Counted from the stretch's first letter, positions 22,118 through 34,359 are shown. The stretch is 64,000 bases of DNA from Sinotaia quadrata (GCA_028829895.1 CM054184.1:22609701-22673700), one strand, 5' to 3'. Program-made: numbers and translations. The notes: generated from the letters alone by a model not told the origin.

Positions 22118-22370
22118 CCCTTAAGGTTATTCTATAGGGATAACATGTGTCAGTCCTTCCAAAAATCCCTTAAGGCTATTCTATAGGGACAACATGTGTC
22201 AATCCTTCCAAACGTCCCTTAAGGCTATTTTATAGGGATAACACGTTTCAGTCTTCCCAAACATTCACCCCCTCCACCTTTTAGGTTATTCTATAGTGAT
22301 AACATGTTTCAGTCCTTCCAAACGTTCATCCTTTCTCAAGGCTATTCTATAGGGATAACAGACTAACCTT
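22118..22370 (+). repeat. 49-bp tandem array
   Basis: About five copies of a 49-bp unit (cccttaaggctattctatag, then ggataacatgtgtcag). Copies start at 22118 and 22167. Confidence 0.9.
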
Positions 22371-22865
22371 ATTCCAGCACTTGAGCTGCTCTGGTTGTTC
22401 TTGCTGTTCTTCTAGCTCTCAATCAACCCTCCAATACAACTTTTGCATGAGCAAATCTTTACACTTGCCCCACGCATATGAAATTTGTAAAAGTCAAAGG
22501 TATATATATGCCCAGCAATCCCATCATTCAGAGGAACCACCTATCAAAGCCTTAACAGCCTGCATTATCAGGAAAGTTATGGTTATCACCGTGCTCTCTC
22601 ATGGATTGGAATCATTGCAGAAATGGTGAAAAACTTCCACTGATATTTTCAACTGAAGCAGTCATTGAAAAGAAAATACTATATGAACTAAATAACCAGG
22701 AGGTTGCTTGTGGTTTCCGTTTGAAGAGGGTGACTAATGAAATGGATATTTGCACCTAACACTTCTCTCTCTCAACCTATACCCATCGTTCATATATGCT
22801 TGCATTGCTAGTCTATCGACTAATGGAACTTGTTCTCACCCGACACCTGCTCGTTCTCACCCTGC
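22371..22865. other. Unique sequence upstream of a retroelement fragment
   Basis: No recognised coding domain. An 82-codon ORF at 22381-22629 is cysteine- and serine-rich at its start but shows no family resemblance. Confidence 0.3.
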
Positions 22866-23430
22866 ACCCTTTGTTGGTTTCTGCAGAATGATTATCTGAT
22901 ACAGATTGGAAATAAGGTCAAAGTATATCAGATAAATATGCTCAAACGGTCTCAGGAACGTGATACCAAGTCGTGCATGGTGTTAGTGTGGCACTTATCT
23001 CGTTGGAAGATAATACCTTTGAAACAAACACAATGTTTGTAGGAGATCCGACTGGAGCCACAGTCGAACAGGTCGAGATAGATCCTAACCTGACGGCTGT
23101 CCAGCAGGAAGATATATGGCAATTGCTAAATGAACATGCCAGCGTATTTACTGACCATCCAGACTTGATCGAACATTGCATCAAGCTCTTGAGTGATAAA
23201 CCAATTCAACTCAAACAATGCCCTCAGAAATACAAGAGTACTAAGTATATAGTTGAACAGGTACGTGAGATGGAGCGGGATGAGATTATTGGATCTTCCC
23301 AATCTTCATACTCCTCTCCCATTGTTTTGGCCAAGAAAAAAGATGGCTCACTGTGGGTTCTGGGTTGATTACTGGCAGCTGAACCAAATTACTGAGCTTG
23401 ATGCCGATCCAATCCCAAAACAAGAAAGTA
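22866..23430 (+). pseudogene. Gmr1-like Ty3/Gypsy fragment: integrase C-terminus then RT N-terminus
   Basis: Frame one (about 22880-22970) reads DYLIQIGNKVKVYQINMLKR, the end of a Ty3/Gypsy integrase. A frame change follows into 22973-23368, with EIDPNLTAVQQEDIWQLLNE, a VFTD..DLIEH..KL segment, SSYSSPIVLAKKKDGS (start of the reverse transcriptase fingers), and after another frameshift DYWQLNQITELDADPIP. So integrase lies upstream of reverse transcriptase with only a short linker. Known Gmr1-type Gypsy elements have this order. The copy is broken by at least two frameshifts and lacks the rest of RT. Confidence 0.85.
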
Positions 23431-23660
23431 ATGGACAATTAATAATTATCAGTTACCCTCAAATTAAGTTGAAGATGAAGAGAAAGAAATGGACAATTAA
23501 CAGTTATCAGGTAACCCCCAAATGAAGTTGAAGACAAGTAAATAGGGGACAATTAACTATCACATACCCAGAAAATGAAGTTGAAGACGATAAGTAAGAA
23601 GAGGACAATTAGTTATCACATACCCAGAAAATGAAGTTGAAGACGATAAGAAAGAAACGT
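23431..23660 (+). repeat. ~57-60 bp tandem array
   Basis: Four diverged copies of a unit with gacaattaa...atcacata then aaatgaagttgaagacga. It begins right where the retroelement fragment stops. Confidence 0.85.
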
Positions 23661-23930
23661 GCACATTGCGCGCAGCGTCCTTCTGCCATTTTGTTTTTGT
23701 CCTAGAAACGAGTTTCCTACAGCAAACTATCTGCAACGCTGTCAATTTCTAAAGAAGAAAAACGAAATTAAAATAAAATTTAGTTGAGATAATAGCAATT
23801 CATATAAAAATCACTGAAATTAACTAATACGTGGACTTTTACCGTTTTTCGAAAAAACGCAAGATAACCAAGCAGTATAGTATAATAAGAAAAAATATCA
23901 AACTTAAGCATTATAAAAGAATGGACAATA
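23661..23930. other. AT-rich sequence, nothing recognised
   Basis: No exon, element or repeat could be supported. Confidence 0.4.
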
Positions 23931-24170
23931 GCAATAAAATAAAGGAACGTTCAATAGATGGAAAGAAAGTTGAACAGACTATGACAAGATAATAAAAGAA
24001 CAGAATATGACAAGATAATAAAAGAACAGAATATGACAAGATAATAAAAGAACAGACTATGACAAGATAATAAAAGAACAGAATATGACAAGATAATAAA
24101 AGAACAGAATATGACAAGATAATAAAAGAACAGACTATGACAAGATAATAAAAGAACAGACTAAGGCAAG
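23931..24170 (+). repeat. 26-bp tandem array
   Basis: About nine near-identical copies of a 26-bp unit containing atgacaagataataaaagaa. The open minus frame across it is a repeat artefact. Confidence 0.95.
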
Positions 24171-24330
24171 GTAATATGTAATTGTTAACCTTACTGTTAA
24201 GCAAGAATTGTAGTAGTTTATATTAACAGTAAGTGAAGAGCATACTGTAAAAGTAACTATAGCAGAGAAGTATAAGATAAGAAGTAACTGTAGAAGTGTA
24301 CTAAGATAAGAAATACCCCTCTCTCTATCT

Positions 24331-24972
24331 GTAACACCCAAAACACAAATGGCATAAGTAATAATTAATTTTTATACTTTTCTTAAAATATTTAATTTCT
24401 TGAATTTAATTAATTTTCCGTTACTCTTGTTTTTGGGATTTCTTGTTAAGTGAGGATAACAAATAATCATTATAGTGCTAACTAAGGGTAGGATAGTCCA
24501 GTCTAGCAACATCTATGCAATTGTGTAATCAGCACTACTTAGCAGGAACCACCAGATGTGCATTCTATAGGCCCCAGTCGTGCATGAAGAGACACCAATT
24601 GCCTGTGGCCATTTCTCTGAGCCATTACTTCCCCTACCTAAATAGAAATCAATTCTCATAATTAACTGAAACTTAAAACACAGGCCCAGAGCTAGCTGGC
24701 ATTGTCTTTCTAAAATTGTCAGTCTGAAGGGATATCCTTTAAAAGAACAGATGTCTCCCCACTTACGAATATGGAAATAATAGAAACGCATCTTGAGGCC
24801 CTTATATTGGCTGGTCACATAAAATAACCTTTTCTTCCTGTTATAAAAGTGAAATTTAGGCATACACAAGTATATAAACTAGCCCAAATTTGAGAACAGA
24901 CAGTATCTAAATTCACATCCTGATTTTGTGGTTTGAATTGCTAAACAGTGCATTTGGGTATGTTTTGGAATA
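24331..24972 (+). mobile_element. LTR-like repeat, copy A2
   Basis: Second copy of the family at 16632-17255: TGTAACACCC start, gaacagatgtctccccact shared, TATA-like gtatataaac near 24870, then tttgtggtttgaattg. Same orientation as A1, but tetraspanin exon 2 lies between them, so they are independent insertions, not one element's pair. Confidence 0.7.
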
Positions 24973-24979
24973 GTTAAAA

Positions 24980-25215
24980 GTGTCATGTGTTCGCCTCCAA
25001 TATCTTTGTTACAATCTTAGCACCATGTTTGTCTCTCTTTACTTTGTTACAGTTTTAACGGCATGTTCGTCGCACTTTACTTTGTTACAGTCTTAGTGTC
25101 ATGTTTGTCTCCACTTGCTTTGTTAAAATATTAGCGTCAAGTTTGTCTCCCTTTGTTTTTGCTATAGTCTTGCATCTTGTTTGTCTTCTTTTATTTGGTA
25201 ATAGTCTCTAAACTA
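24980..25215 (+). repeat. ~45-50 bp degenerate array
   Basis: Copies of tttgttacagtcttagtg and tgtttgtctccctttactt repeated four to five times. Confidence 0.8.
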
Positions 25216-25900
25216 TTTTTGTTTGCACCGGCTACTTCCGTCAAAGAATAATGGAATAGAACCACATTTTTTAATCAACAAAGATCCTAAGTATAGTCAC
25301 TATCACCAGCAACCATACACATACGTAACATTTAGAGTCCGTTTAACATGATATTCACAATTTTATGTTATTATCAATTCATTTTATGACATTACAAATT
25401 TAGGCTATTCTGAATAGTTAATGTATGTATATCACATGTATTTCTAAAGCGAGCAGTTTACTTTTAATTCATGGATTTTATATCAATAATTCATTTTATG
25501 ACATAACAAATTATTAATATCACTTGTTTGAATTTATGATATTATTCAAAGAATAAGTAAGTTGTGACGTCATAACCAAATGAACTGTTTCCAGTATCAT
25601 TCTATTTCTCAATCACTACTTTCACTAATTCACTCATATATTGCTTATCATTTACTTATCAAAATGAATAGTTTACATACTAACTCACACACATTTAGTC
25701 TCGATGTAATCTTTACACACCACACAATCATTCAACACTATTAAACTCGTAATTCTTATACACATCTCATTACCTCCAATTAATCTCGTTGTAATTCTTA
25801 TGCACATCCCATTAACTAACAATCTTTTAATAATTCTTACACACCACACACATTAAATTAACTTACACATAATCAATCTCATAATTCTTAAACACGTCAC
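25216..25900. other. AT-rich sequence with loose repeats
   Basis: Repeated words (attcattttatgac, aattcttacacac) but no defined array and no gene. Confidence 0.4.
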
Positions 25901-27017
25901 ATTTAAACACTGCTTCCGACGGCATTGCGTGCGCTCCAAGTGACGCAAGCCGTACAGGCCTCAGAAATGTCGACACCTAGTGCAGTAAATAAGGGAGGTA
26001 ACAGCCGAGAACAAACACAAACCGACACAGCGAAAACATAAGACAGAGCCGATCACAAGCAGAGAGCACGCACGCGCCGCGTGCCCACTCCTCGAGTGGG
26101 CACAGACTGACAACAATATGAGAAACCACAGCAATCCACAGACACTAGAACTACAAGAAGTACAACACAGACGACTTTCTACACTCCGCCAATCAGCTCG
26201 ACACAAGCACATCGCCTAACAACTCGACACAAACGACAACAACGCATGCACGCGTCTCTTCGAGCACAGACTGAAAACAACATGAAGATACTAGAACTAC
26301 AAGATGCACAACGCTGACCCAAAAGTTGCCATCAATTCATCCCGCTACAGACGACTTTCTACACTTCGCCACATAACTCGACACAAGCGCATCGCCTGAC
26401 AACTCGACATAAATAGCGCACGCAAATTCTACACTTCGCATAACCGCCACGGATGACTTTCTACACTGCACCAGAATGGATACCGATGGGGGACAAACAA
26501 TACACCGACTCCTAATCGCCAGACCGGCTCCCGATGGCGTCAACATCATAATTCTGCAGGCCTCACCTGACGCAACACCACACACAGCGAGAGCGGCAGA
26601 ACCCGCGGGCACCAAGTCTCAAACTTGCTGGTCTAGTGCCTGCGGTACACACAAACCAACACACACGGGTGGCTTCGAAACGACCCCGAGAGGAAAAAAA
26701 ACCCAACAAAAAAAAACAAAAACAAAAAAAAACCGGACAAGCAAACAGTTGAAACAAAGAACAGACATCGACAAACGAAATTCAAACGGAACACCGCAAC
26801 CCACCGCTACCCTCTCCGAACACCAGAGAAGAGAGGAAGGCCTCACAGGAATCCACCAAAAACAGAGAACATCGCCAAGATAAAAAGTTTTCACGCAATT
26901 CCTGTGAGGTAAAGAAGTTAACGGTACTACTACTACTGCCGAGAACAATCACAAGCAGACAGATTCTGGCCTTTGCCAAATTTTTGCTGGGGCTCACTAT
27001 TAAGTCTGGGCTGGAAT
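25901..27017. mobile_element. GC-richer block, probable retroelement leader remnant
   Basis: Clearly richer in C and G than neighbours on the plus strand. It contains an imperfect duplication: cagacgactttctacac then gctcgacacaagcac near 26168, and the same words near 26350. A 135-codon ORF (26476-26883) is rich in T, K and Q at its end and shows no known domain. Bases 26800-26920 match 47830-47950. It abuts the putative LTR starting at 27018. Which strand it belongs to is unclear. Confidence 0.35.
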
Positions 27018-28343
27018 TGTTACGACCCGAGAAGTATAGCGTAAAAGTTTACATATGCTGTCGGAGCTTGCAGCAATCGTGACAATCTGGGAATAGATGG
27101 TATCCCGATGCTAGCATTTACTTTTCGATCATTACTTATTCAAATTAAAAGAATATTTAAAAGGAAAACCCGTTATTGAACACAATGGTCTCCTGTCTAT
27201 GTCGTGTGCAGACACAAAGTTCGATATATATGCAAATCATTTTCGAAGAAGTAAAATAACCTAAACATTATCTGTAATGTGTTTTGTCGAAAACAAACGG
27301 ATATATATATATAGTAGAAATTGCGATTTGTTGTATTGTTTATGCTTGTGTGTGGTTATATCAGTGAGCATTCGTGTATTAATCAGTGAATGTTGCCGGT
27401 ATGGTTTCAGTGAGCATTCGTGTATTATGTCAGTATATGTTGCCGGTGTGGTTATATCTGTAACTGTAGATGACATCATTATGTCAGTGAGTGTTGTTGG
27501 TGTTTCATGTCAGTGAGCGGTGAAGGCATAATGTAAGTGACGGCTGCTAATACTATTTTCAACAAGCCCTGCTGGTGTTGTTATATTAGTGATCGTTGGT
27601 GCACTGTTATGTCGACGAATGTTGCCGGTATGGTTATATCAGTGAGCATTCGTGTATTATGTCAGTGAATGTTGCCGGTATGGTTATATCAGTGAGCATT
27701 CGTGGGGGTATTAATCAGTGAATGTTGCCGGTATGGTTTCAGTGAGCATTCGTGTATTATGTCAGTATATGTTGCCGGTGTGATTATATCAGTGAGCATT
27801 CGTATATTATGTCAGTGTATGCTGCCGATGTGGTTATATCAGCGAGCATTCGTGTATTAATAGTGAATGTTGCCGGTATGGTTTCAGTTAGCATTCGTGT
27901 ATTATGTCAGTGAATGTTGCCGGTGTGGTTATATCAGTGAGCATTCGTGTATTATGTCAGTGAATGTTGCCGGTATGGTTATATCAGTGAGTGCTGTTAA
28001 CGTTTTCATTTCAGTGAGTTTTTGCATTATTTAAAATATCATTGAGTTTTTCTCTTACAGTTTAAGTTTACTAATGTTCTCCTGATCTGCAATACATTCA
28101 CAACGATGCATAATATGAAAGTATTACAATAATCTACATTACTTCTAACATTTACTTTACGTTTGCATTATTTCTAAAACTGTTTAATATCTGCATTACT
28201 AAGTTACTACACAAGAGGCCTACTTACCTAGTCGATATGTATCTTACATTACCATCCATCCATCATTACTATCACCCACCCATCTATCCATCCATCCATC
28301 CACCCGTCCGTCTATATATCTGAGTTGGGTTCGGGCCGTAACA
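27018..28343. mobile_element. Putative 1.3-kb LTR with 13-bp terminal inverted match
   Basis: Starts TGTTACGACCCGAG and ends TTCGGGCCGTAACA, an inverted terminal match broken by one base. No target duplication was seen, so it may be one LTR of a broken element. Inside, about 27340-28000, is a 50-bp array (tgttgccggtatggttatat, then cagtgagcattcgtgtatta) of roughly eleven copies. A CATC tetranucleotide tract lies at 28255-28310. Confidence 0.45.
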
Positions 28344-28794
28344 GGCGTTTATAAGTTCAAACAAACAAAGGTATTAGATGCCAACAGTGTTTTATACTCC
28401 TGGTAGAGTCTCTGTGTAATCCCAGTTGCTACTGCCTGAACACCTGTTCTCGAGCTTAAGATCTGTCATCAAACTGGATTCAACAATGGATCCCAAACAA
28501 ATTCTAAAACTGGATATTCACAAAATTACAAAAATAAATTAAACTGGAAGAGCACGTGTCTTTCGCTATTTGCGTATTTAAGCCTGTGCATACATGCATT
28601 TATTGTATGTGTATGTATTTTGCGTGTATACACATGTATGTATTTTGCGTGTATACACGTGAATTAAAACACGTGTATTTGTTAATTTGTTTGATGGTAT
28701 GAATAACTAAGAGCTTATTGCCTTTGGAGTGTGTATGTGTGACTTTGAGTTTATCAAGTTTGTTGGTGTTTTGATACATTGTTGTTGGTGTATT
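28344..28794. other. Unique AT-rich sequence
   Basis: No gene recognised. A local tandem duplication of atgtattttgcgtgtataca occurs near 28610-28660. Confidence 0.5.
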
Positions 28795-28801
28795 TTTGTG
28801 T

Positions 28802-28872
<71 letters not shown>
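28795..28872 (+). repeat. (TG)n microsatellite
   Basis: Long TG run with one interruption near its start; it produces spurious CV and TH reading frames on the two strands. Confidence 0.97.
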
Positions 28873-28876
<4 letters not shown>

Positions 28877-29059
28877 AGAGAGGAAGACAGTATATATTTG
28901 TTGAGTACGAACTGTTAAAAAGAAAGTCCCAAACTATATATACCAAAACAAGAACCGTTAACGATACTGATAGTAGTTGGAAATAGTGGCATAACAACAC
29001 AAGAAAACATAACGATGTACATCTGTATAGGCATGAATGATCTGACTACATTGCAAACA

Positions 29060-29435
29060 CAGCAAAACATGACTCCCAGTGGGCGTACGACACAACAAAA
29101 CAGTACTCCCAGTGGGCGTACGATACAATAAAACATGGCTCCCAGTGGGCGCACGACACAACAAAACATTACTCCTAGTGGGTGTACGACACAATAAAAC
29201 ATGGCTCCCAGTGAGTGTACGACACAATAAAACATGGCTCCCAGTGGGCGAATGATACAATAAAACATGGCTCCCAGTGGGCATACGACACAACAAAACA
29301 TGGCTCCCAGTGGGTGTACGACACAATAAAATGTGGCTCCCAGTGGGCATACAACACAATAAAACATGGCTCCCAATTGGCATACGACACAATAAAACAT
29401 GGCTCCCATTGGGCGTTCGACACAACAAAACATGA
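29060..29435 (-). repeat. 33-bp array, open in all minus frames
   Basis: About eleven copies of a 33-bp unit (ctcccagtgggcgtacgaca, then caataaaacatgg). Because 33 is a multiple of three, the minus strand reads an 11-residue repeat such as GAMFYCVVRPL, giving frames of up to 205 codons (28915-29532). No upstream coding context was recognised, so it is treated as a satellite. Confidence 0.85.
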
Positions 29436-29559
29436 CTATTCTGAGCATGAATGAACTGACTACCATTAGGAATAACATACAATAAAACGTGACTCTATTT
29501 TGAGCATGAATGAAATGACTAACATTGGACAAAACACATAGCCAAACTTGATTCTATTC

Positions 29560-29965
29560 TATTTAAGTGACCATTGTATTTGCATGAAAGGGTAGAATTC
29601 ATCTAAATATATCTTGCCTTACAATCAGTGAAGTAGACTATTTAAGTGACCTTTTGTATTTGCATGAATGAGTAGAATATAGACGAATATATCTTGTCTT
29701 TACTGTCATTTAAGCCGATCGTTCGTGTTAAATGTATAGTGTTAAATAAAGAAGAAATGACTCTATTACATAAATAAAGAACAACATGATATAAAGTTTT
29801 GTTTAATTACATAAATAATGAATACCAGTGTATAATGTTTTGTTTCATTATACAAATTAAAAAATAACATGATATAATGGTTTGTTTCATTACATAAATG
29901 AAGTTGAACATGACTTAATGTATTGTTTTTTCTTGATAACAAAATAAAATAAGACATGCGTTTAC
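29560..29965. repeat. Two small arrays
   Basis: A ~75-bp segment (tatttaagtgacc...ttgcatgaa, then tatatcttg) is duplicated at 29568 and 29638. Bases 29760-29950 hold about five ~40-bp copies with ttacataaataaag and gatataatgttttgttt. Confidence 0.8.
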
Positions 29966-30109
29966 TCTTGTTACGTGGACACTATTCGTTGGGTGAAAAC
30001 TATAATATGACAGTTCAAACAATTCGATAATTGCAAAAGTCATTTAATGTTACTGTTTAACTTTCATTTTAGTATTTTAAAATATTTTGAAATTCCTTTT
30101 CAAGTGAAA

Positions 30110-30345
30110 AATAATTTAATTTGACACGTCAGGAAGTGGTAAATTATTCCTGTTCTAACTTCATCATCAGGGAATGCTAAAATATTCCTTTTCTACCCTT
30201 GACTACCATAGAGTAGGAAATTATTCGTTTTCTAGTCTTATTCGCCAGGGTTGGCAAATTTTTCTAGCCTTCATCGCTAGGTTGGCACATTTTTCTAGCC
30301 TTCATCGCCAGGGTTGGCAAATTTTTCTAGCCTTTATCCCTACGA
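30110..30345 (+). repeat. ~33-bp degenerate array
   Basis: Copies of ccttcatcgccagggttggc followed by aaatttttctag; earlier copies are more diverged. Confidence 0.8.
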
Positions 30346-30535
30346 ATATCGTAGCATCAGTAACTACTACGATTTCAACCAACGTTGTCGTTGCTGTGAA
30401 TGTTGATGCTTTTTGCCCTTGTTATCATCACATGTTTCCAAAGGAGCACAAAATAGTCTTAAAATGCTTTCCACTGCTTTGCAAGCAAGTCAAAGAGCAG
30501 GTTACCAGCCAGACAAATGACTTACAAATCCTGTT
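30346..30535. other. Short unique segment
   Basis: Lies between two arrays. Part of a 136-codon plus-strand ORF (30174-30584) runs through it, but that frame is built largely from array DNA and has no recognised domain. Confidence 0.4.
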
Positions 30536-30905
30536 TAATATTACTTTAGAGCGGATTACTCTCCAGACATCTAGGTACAACTAGAGTGCAGAACCTCTCT
30601 TGCTTTACCTTAAGAGCGGGTTACCCTCCATCTAGGTACGACCAGTATACAAAACCTGTCTTGCATTACCATACAGCTTGTTATCCTCCATCCAGACGAC
30701 TGAAATGTGTGTATTACGAGTATATAACCTATCTTGCATTAGTTTAGAGCGGGTTTCACCTCCAGACAAATGACTGAGATCTATGTACGACCAGTATACA
30801 AACCTGTTTTTGCATTTTACCATAGAGCGGGTTATAAAAATGCAAAAACTGGTTTTCATAGCATTAGAGCGGGTTACCCTCCAAACAGACGACTTCTATC
30901 TGTTG
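30536..30905 (+). repeat. ~65-75 bp array
   Basis: Five diverged copies containing tagagcgggttaccctccag then gtacgaccagtatacaaaac ctgtcttgca. Confidence 0.85.
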
Positions 30906-31089
30906 CGTGCACACTTGTTTCCAAGGATTGTAAGATTACACCGAATGATTCGCGTTGAAAGCTATCTGAAGCAGAATGCAAGTTGGTAGATAAATATTTT
31001 GTCTCGACAAGCCCAATCACTTCAGTCTGTTTCCACAGCCATAAACGTTTACGTCACACTATCCTGTTAGTTTCAACATAATGCAAGTG

Positions 31090-31092
31090 TAT

Positions 31093-31139
<47 letters not shown>

Positions 31140-31154
31140 AGAGAGAGAGAGAGA

Positions 31155-31196
<42 letters not shown>
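31090..31196 (+). repeat. (TG)n - (GA)n - (TG)n compound microsatellite
   Basis: Two TG runs flank a short GA run. Confidence 0.97.
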
Positions 31197-31484
31197 AGAC
31201 AGAGAGGAAATAAAAGCAGAAATACTGATTACATTTGAGTAATATTGGTACTTAGAGCCAGCCTTCTCACATACCTTTGCTTGTAAACTATTTTAGATGA
31301 AGAAGCCTTTGAAAGTGAATTGTAAAAATGCGGCATAGGAGAGAATTAGTAAGTGATATGCGTACGGCAAATGAATGTCTAGCTTTTGCTAACAATTAAT
31401 GCCAAGGTTACAAGCACGTTATTACCTTAAGACAAATCAAAGACGTTTTATAGAAAGACAATCAACGAAACTTTGAACGCAATT
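31197..31484. other. Unique sequence, nothing recognised
   Basis: No coding, RNA or repeat feature supported. Confidence 0.4.
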
Positions 31485-31990
31485 TTACGTACTTTAAGCA
31501 CTGTGTAGAGTAAACGTACTTTAAGCACTGTGTAGAGTAGACGTCATCTGAATACAGGTTTGCGTACTTTAAGCACTGTGTATAGTGAACAACATCTAAA
31601 CACAGGTTTGCGTACTTTAAGCACTGTGTATAGTGAACAACATCTAAACACAGGTTTGCGTACTTTAAGCACTGTGTATAGTGAACAACATCTAAACACA
31701 GGTTTGCGTACTTTAAGCACTGTGTATAGTGAACAACATCTAAACACAGGTTTGCGTACCTTCAGTACTATGTGCAATGAACATAATCTAAATCTAAAGA
31801 CAAGTTTACGTACTTTAAGCACTGTGTAGAGTGAATAACATCTAAGCATAAAATAACATCTAAACATATAAGTTTACGTACTTTAGCACTGTTTAAAGTA
31901 AACATCAACTAAACACTTAAGCTTTATAGAGTAACATCTAATCACAGAGTAACATCTAATCACAGAGTAACATCTAATCACAGACTTACG
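31485..31990 (+). repeat. 48-bp tandem array
   Basis: The central four copies (31558-31755) are essentially identical: ggtttgcgtactttaagcac, then tgtgtatagtgaac. Flanking copies are diverged, and the array ends in a 17-bp sub-repeat (agtaacatctaatcaca) at 31930-31985. Both strands stay open because 48 is a multiple of three. Confidence 0.93.
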
Positions 31991-33160
31991 CACTTTAAGC
32001 AGGGATAGAACCTACACAGATGTATGTAAAATGTTTTCCCACCTCGAACCCACTGAAGGGATGTAATTTTTTGATGAACACATACCCAGCCTCGAATCTA
32101 TACCGACAAGATCATTCAGTGTTAACTTAATTAATCTCTATAATGATATCCAATTCTTACAATTCTAACTTTATTCTTGTTAGTATTGACTGTTGATATG
32201 TTTCCATTCTCGGTTTTTCCAAGTTAATACTGACATATGTAAAGTGTGTGAATATTTACACACTTTCCATTAGAATATCGAATCTATTTCTTTATAAAGA
32301 TTCGGCAACCGATGTCGGAACACTATACTCTCTAGTGACCCTCTGTTCTAACAATGCGGTGACGCTAAGTTCTAGCATTAGAGCGACCGATGTTCTAGCA
32401 CTGCAGCGACCTTTGTTTTAGCACTGCAGGGATAAAACCTAAGTTTCTATTGGTGAAAATGATTTGGCCACGGTTGCCATGCACTCCCTTGAAAACAGAC
32501 CCGCTAGTTCATTCACAAGCTTACTCGATGACTCCTAAACGAAAGCAGCTACACCCTGCCCTCACATTTATGCAAATGATAATTAAGTAATGGTAATAAC
32601 TACCCCCCTTCCATTCTTCCATGCGGAGCGAATCTTTAGAATTGTAATGATAGAAAGTAGTTGTGCAGTCATTAGATGACAATAATGGAATTGTGCGTTC
32701 ATGGAAAGAACGCATTGTATTTAATTGTTGTCCCTAGCTGGGAAAGGGAAACATTGCAAATAAGTTGCCGGTCAGTCGGAATCACCCGCGGAGAGTCAGC
32801 TAGCCAGTCACAGATTTACGTAGGCAAGAAAATCCGCGCTACTAAGTGTAAACATACCTAATAGTGTCGCGCTAAAAGTGTAAACATACCTTACATTGAC
32901 GCGCTAGAAGTGTAAATATACCTTACGGTGATAAGATTTCCGCTGGGCGATGACAATTAGTCGACTACAGTGCCGAATCAGGTAGAAGCCCACAGCGAGG
33001 TTGGAGGGGTAGGGGAGAAGGCCTTATGGCAACCCAATGTAGAAAAGTATAAATGGACATCAACAACTTAATTATGAAAGGTCTATTGCGGCTTCTGGGG
33101 TGTAAGAGAACACAATCATCATCATAATTCTCCACTTCCAGTCCAGCCAAATATTCATGA
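31991..33160. other. Unique sequence, no gene recognised
   Basis: Contains a short direct repeat at 32855-32930 (agtgtaaacataccttac three times) and a few G+C-richer patches (32340-32440, 32760-32830). No exon with credible splice sites and family resemblance was found on either strand. Confidence 0.45.
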
Positions 33161-33840
33161 GCAAGGGATGTCCGGTAACTCCGTCACAGTTAAAGATAGT
33201 AAAATTATTGACTAAGAAAAGAAAGATAAGTGGAACGATTTGAATTCTTAACAGCGTATAAAGAAACCCTTCAAGGAAGAAGGTATGCTGTCAAATTATT
33301 AAGTTTGAGAGAGTGAGTTTTATTAATTTAATGTTTTACTAATGGATATTCTTTGCAGGAGAAGTTAGCTAAAAGCTGTGAATATGTGGATAGACCACTT
33401 CACAATTTAATTATTAGGTATAAGACAAAATATGTACAGCTGCAAACAAATTATTGCAGGGTTCCTGGTTTTGAATTCCTGCTTCATTTTCCGGACTTGT
33501 TCAAGCCTTTGTGTGTCAAACGGACAAAAGGGAGACCACTTGGAAAAAGGACAAGGCTCTGACAACACCAGAGATAAGTACCCTGGATCAGAGTCGGCAC
33601 CGAGAGACACAATAGTCTCTTAGAGACACAATAGTCCTAAGAGAGTGTAATTGTCCTAAATGTGGATATTTTCTAAGACCGTTACGGTGGGAAAGAATTT
33701 CATGAGACAGGAAGTTTTCTTAGAAGTATTATGATCAGATAAGGAACATTCTCCTTGGAGATTTGTCATTCGTAGATTCGTTATCCCCCATGTAATTGTA
33801 CTTGGGCTGCGTCCTAACATTTTAACTTTATCTTTTAATT
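33161..33840 (+). other. Possible spliced non-coding or element transcript
   Basis: On the plus strand, gaagaag|gtatgctg near 33281 and attctttgcag|gag near 33358 would bound an intron of about 76 bases with a pyrimidine-rich end. The following segment has a 69-codon frame (33353-33562) with no recognised domain and ends in an A+T-rich region with aattaaac. It may be part of an unrecognised repeat element. Confidence 0.25.
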
Positions 33841-34019
33841 TTAATTAAACTTTATTGTTGTTTTATAAAACTCTTATATTTTCTCTGTCTATCTCTGTTT
33901 ATCATTCTGTAATGTACATATTTGTCAATTCGTCTTCATTGTGCATAAAACAAAGAAACAAAATAGCTTCACATTTTTGAGTGTATATATCACAGAAAGC
34001 TTCTGCATCCTAGACAAGT

Positions 34020-34130
34020 TACTATTACGGATGAATGTAGACAAGTTACAGGCAAGGAATGAATGTAAATAAATTATTGGCATGGAATGAATGTAAATAA
34101 GTTATTGGCATGGAATGAATGTACACAACT
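34020..34130 (+). repeat. Short ~35-bp array
   Basis: Three copies of ggcatggaatgaatgta followed by aataagttatt. Confidence 0.85.
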
Positions 34131-34359
34131 CCCTACCGCACTCTATCTAGACACTCAACTAGATCAGTTGCAAGCTTCTGTTGGTCAAAAAAATATTAAT
34201 AACAATTATAATCACATACATAATTTTATGACCATACACAATGCAATTGTTCAAATACAGTTTGAGTGTCTAGATAATGCTGGAGTGCCTTCATATGTTG
34301 AAGTGCCAAATGACTGTTCAAGTGTCTAAGGGGATTTCCGCTTCAGAATTTCTTCAGGG

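Noticed and set aside
16632..24972. A1 and A2 repeats as the LTR pair of one 8-kb element
   Set aside because: Tetraspanin exon 2 and other unrelated elements lie between them, and they are substantially diverged.
26476..26883. 135-codon plus-strand ORF
   Set aside because: K/T/Q-rich low-complexity end, internal duplication of the region and no recognisable domain; probably repeat-derived.
28707..29532. ORFs of 97-205 codons including TH-, CV- and GAMFYC-rich repeats
   Set aside because: Produced by a (TG)n tract and a 33-bp satellite; no start, splice or domain support.
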